Shown piece by piece: positions 13,128-13,987 of a stretch of DNA of 13,987 bases (positions within the stretch are counted from its first letter, which is position 1; each line of letters opens with the position of its first letter). Made by a program: the position numbers and the translations under genes. The stretch lies in assembly GCA_963746465.1 (NCBI GenBank), contig CAVVAY010000011.1, forward strand, positions 1 through 13,987. The letters run 5' to 3'. Under the pieces are notes generated by a model. It was not told where the DNA came from and did not search any database. It worked only from the letters and a program-made list of their open reading frames with translations. Source of the stretch: CAVVAY01 sp963746465 (GTDB lineage: Bacteria > Actinomycetota > Actinomycetes > JACCUZ01).

Positions 13128-13987
13128 TCAGCCGAAGAGGGCGGGCAGGGTGCCCTCGTGGGCGGCGCGCAGCTCGTCGACACCGACTTCGAGAATGCCT
13201 TGCACCGCAAGGGAATTGCCGCCCGTGGTGCCCAGCCGCGTCACCGGCACGCCGTACGCCGATGCGCGTGACTCGACTTCCGCGACCCGGTCGGCGGGCA
13301 CCGACACGACGGCCCGGGCCACCGACTCGCTGAACAGGGCGACGAACGGGTCGCCGGTGATCTCGACCGCCGCCCCGACCCCGCGCCGCAGGACCATCTC
13401 GACCAGCGTCTGCGCCAGGCCGCCGTCCGACACGTCGTGGGCGGCCGTGACCAGTGTCTGGTCGGCCGCATCGGCCATCAGCTGTCCCAGCGCCTTCTCG
13501 GCGGCCAGGTCGACCTCGGGCGGCAACCCGCCGAGGTGGCCGTGCACGTGGTGCGCCCACTCCGACCCGGCGAGCTCGTCCCGGGTCTTGCCCAGGAGCA
13601 GCACGGCCTCGCCGGCCGCCGCGAAGCCGATCGGCACCCGCCGGCGGACGTCCTGGACCACGCCGAGCACGCCCACCACCGGGGTCGGGTTGATCGCGAC
13701 GTCACCGGTCTGGTTGTAGAAGCTGACATTGCCGCCGGTGACCGGGACGCCGAGCTCGAGACACGCGTCGGCCAGCCCGCGGGTCGCCTCGGCGAACTGC
13801 CACATGACGTCCGGGTCCTCAGGCGACCCGAAGTTCAGGCAGTCGGTCACGGCGAGCGGCCGGGCGCCGCTGACCGCGACGTTGCGGTAGGCCTCGGAGA
13901 GCGCGAGCTGCGCACCGGCGTACGGGTCGAGCTTGGCGAACCGGCCGTTGCCGTCGGTGGCCAGGGCCACCCCGAGCCCGGACGCGG
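13128..13987 (-). CDS. purL: Phosphoribosylformylglycinamidine synthase subunit PurL, C-terminal part
   Basis: The reading frame runs off the right edge; about 286 C-terminal residues are present. PurL converts FGAR to FGAM, with ammonia supplied by PurQ, directly before the PurM step. Diagnostic stretches, in order from the edge, are LATDGNGRF, TDCLNFGSPEDPDVMWQF, LGVPVTGGNVSFYNQT, INPTPVVGVLG, LLLGKTRDELAGSEW, AAHDVSDGGLAQTLVEM and ALFSES. The protein ends LPALFG at the TGA at 13128. This is the C-terminal half of the second ATP-grasp-like synthetase domain of the small-PurL type; the N-terminus and start are not visible. It is convergent with the tRNA-Gly gene. Confidence 0.97.
   Translation of the reverse strand, partial: ASGLGVALATDGNGRFAKLDPYAGAQLALSEAYRNVAVSGARPLAVTDCLNFGSPEDPDVMWQFAEATRGLADACLELGVPVTGGNVSFYNQTGDVAINPTPVVGVLGVVQDVRRRVPIGFAAAGEAVLLLGKTRDELAGSEWAHHVHGHLGGLPPEVDLAAEKALGQLMADAADQTLVTAAHDVSDGGLAQTLVEMVLRRGVGAAVEITGDPFVALFSESVARAVVSVPADRVAEVESRASAYGVPVTRLGTTGGNSLAVQGILEVGVDELRAAHEGTLPALFG

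Noticed and set aside
12907..13560. In-frame upstream extension of the SCP-like gene
   Set aside because: It would run through the tRNA-Gly gene and out of frame through purL; family length fits the ATG at 12906.
1..13987. CRISPR arrays, insertion sequences, toxin-antitoxin or other defence modules
   Set aside because: No regularly spaced repeats, transposase motifs or paired small toxin/antitoxin frames were seen on either strand.

Overview
The window is high-GC DNA from an actinobacterium. It carries de novo purine genes in the order usual for that phylum: purL (3' part), a bacterial SCP-like gene, purF, purM, and what looks like the tail of a DUF3073 gene. Supporting signs are GTG/TTG starts, few T-tracts, start codons directly behind a TANNNT -10 box with no ribosome binding site (leaderless pattern), and a tRNA with encoded CCA. 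A Nocardioides-like or related lineage is possible, but the genus cannot be fixed from this sequence alone.

Layout from left to right. A 14-residue acidic protein tail (+) ends at 45. Next come an ECF42-type sigma factor and its DGPF/YCII partner on the minus strand, start and stop overlapping as GTGA, with a candidate ECF promoter upstream. purM follows (minus), then a PhnB-like VOC protein (minus) and a small secreted protein of unknown function (minus, TTG start). That last gene has a strong terminator after it, a leader with two alternative pairings, and a Crp-like operator upstream. A 387-base intergenic region leads to purF (minus, 4Fe-4S type), preceded by a small two-helix membrane protein. 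Upstream of these is a four-gene polyamine-type ABC transporter operon in the order ATPase, binding lipoprotein, permease, permease; two of its three junctions are ATGA overlaps and the third is a 26-nt gap. A secreted S8 subtilisin-like protease (+) diverges from the transporter and converges on a secreted M14 zinc peptidase (minus); the two share a 17-bp terminator stem. The SCP-like gene (minus) precedes the M14 gene and may be led by a coupled 15-codon leaderless ORF. The right end holds tRNA-Gly(TCC) (+) and the C-terminal part of purL (minus, cut by the window edge).

The purine genes form a backbone interrupted by three accessory blocks: the peptidases plus polyamine transporter, the secreted protein plus VOC gene, and the DGPF/ECF42 pair. 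I see no integrase, transposase, CRISPR array or clear island boundary. The parts most worth testing are the ECF42/DGPF/VOC set wrapped around purM, the repeated leaderless promoter geometry at purine-cluster genes, the coupled mini-ORF before the SCP-like gene, and the structured leader plus Crp-like site of the secreted protein. None of these amounts to a clearly new system from sequence alone.
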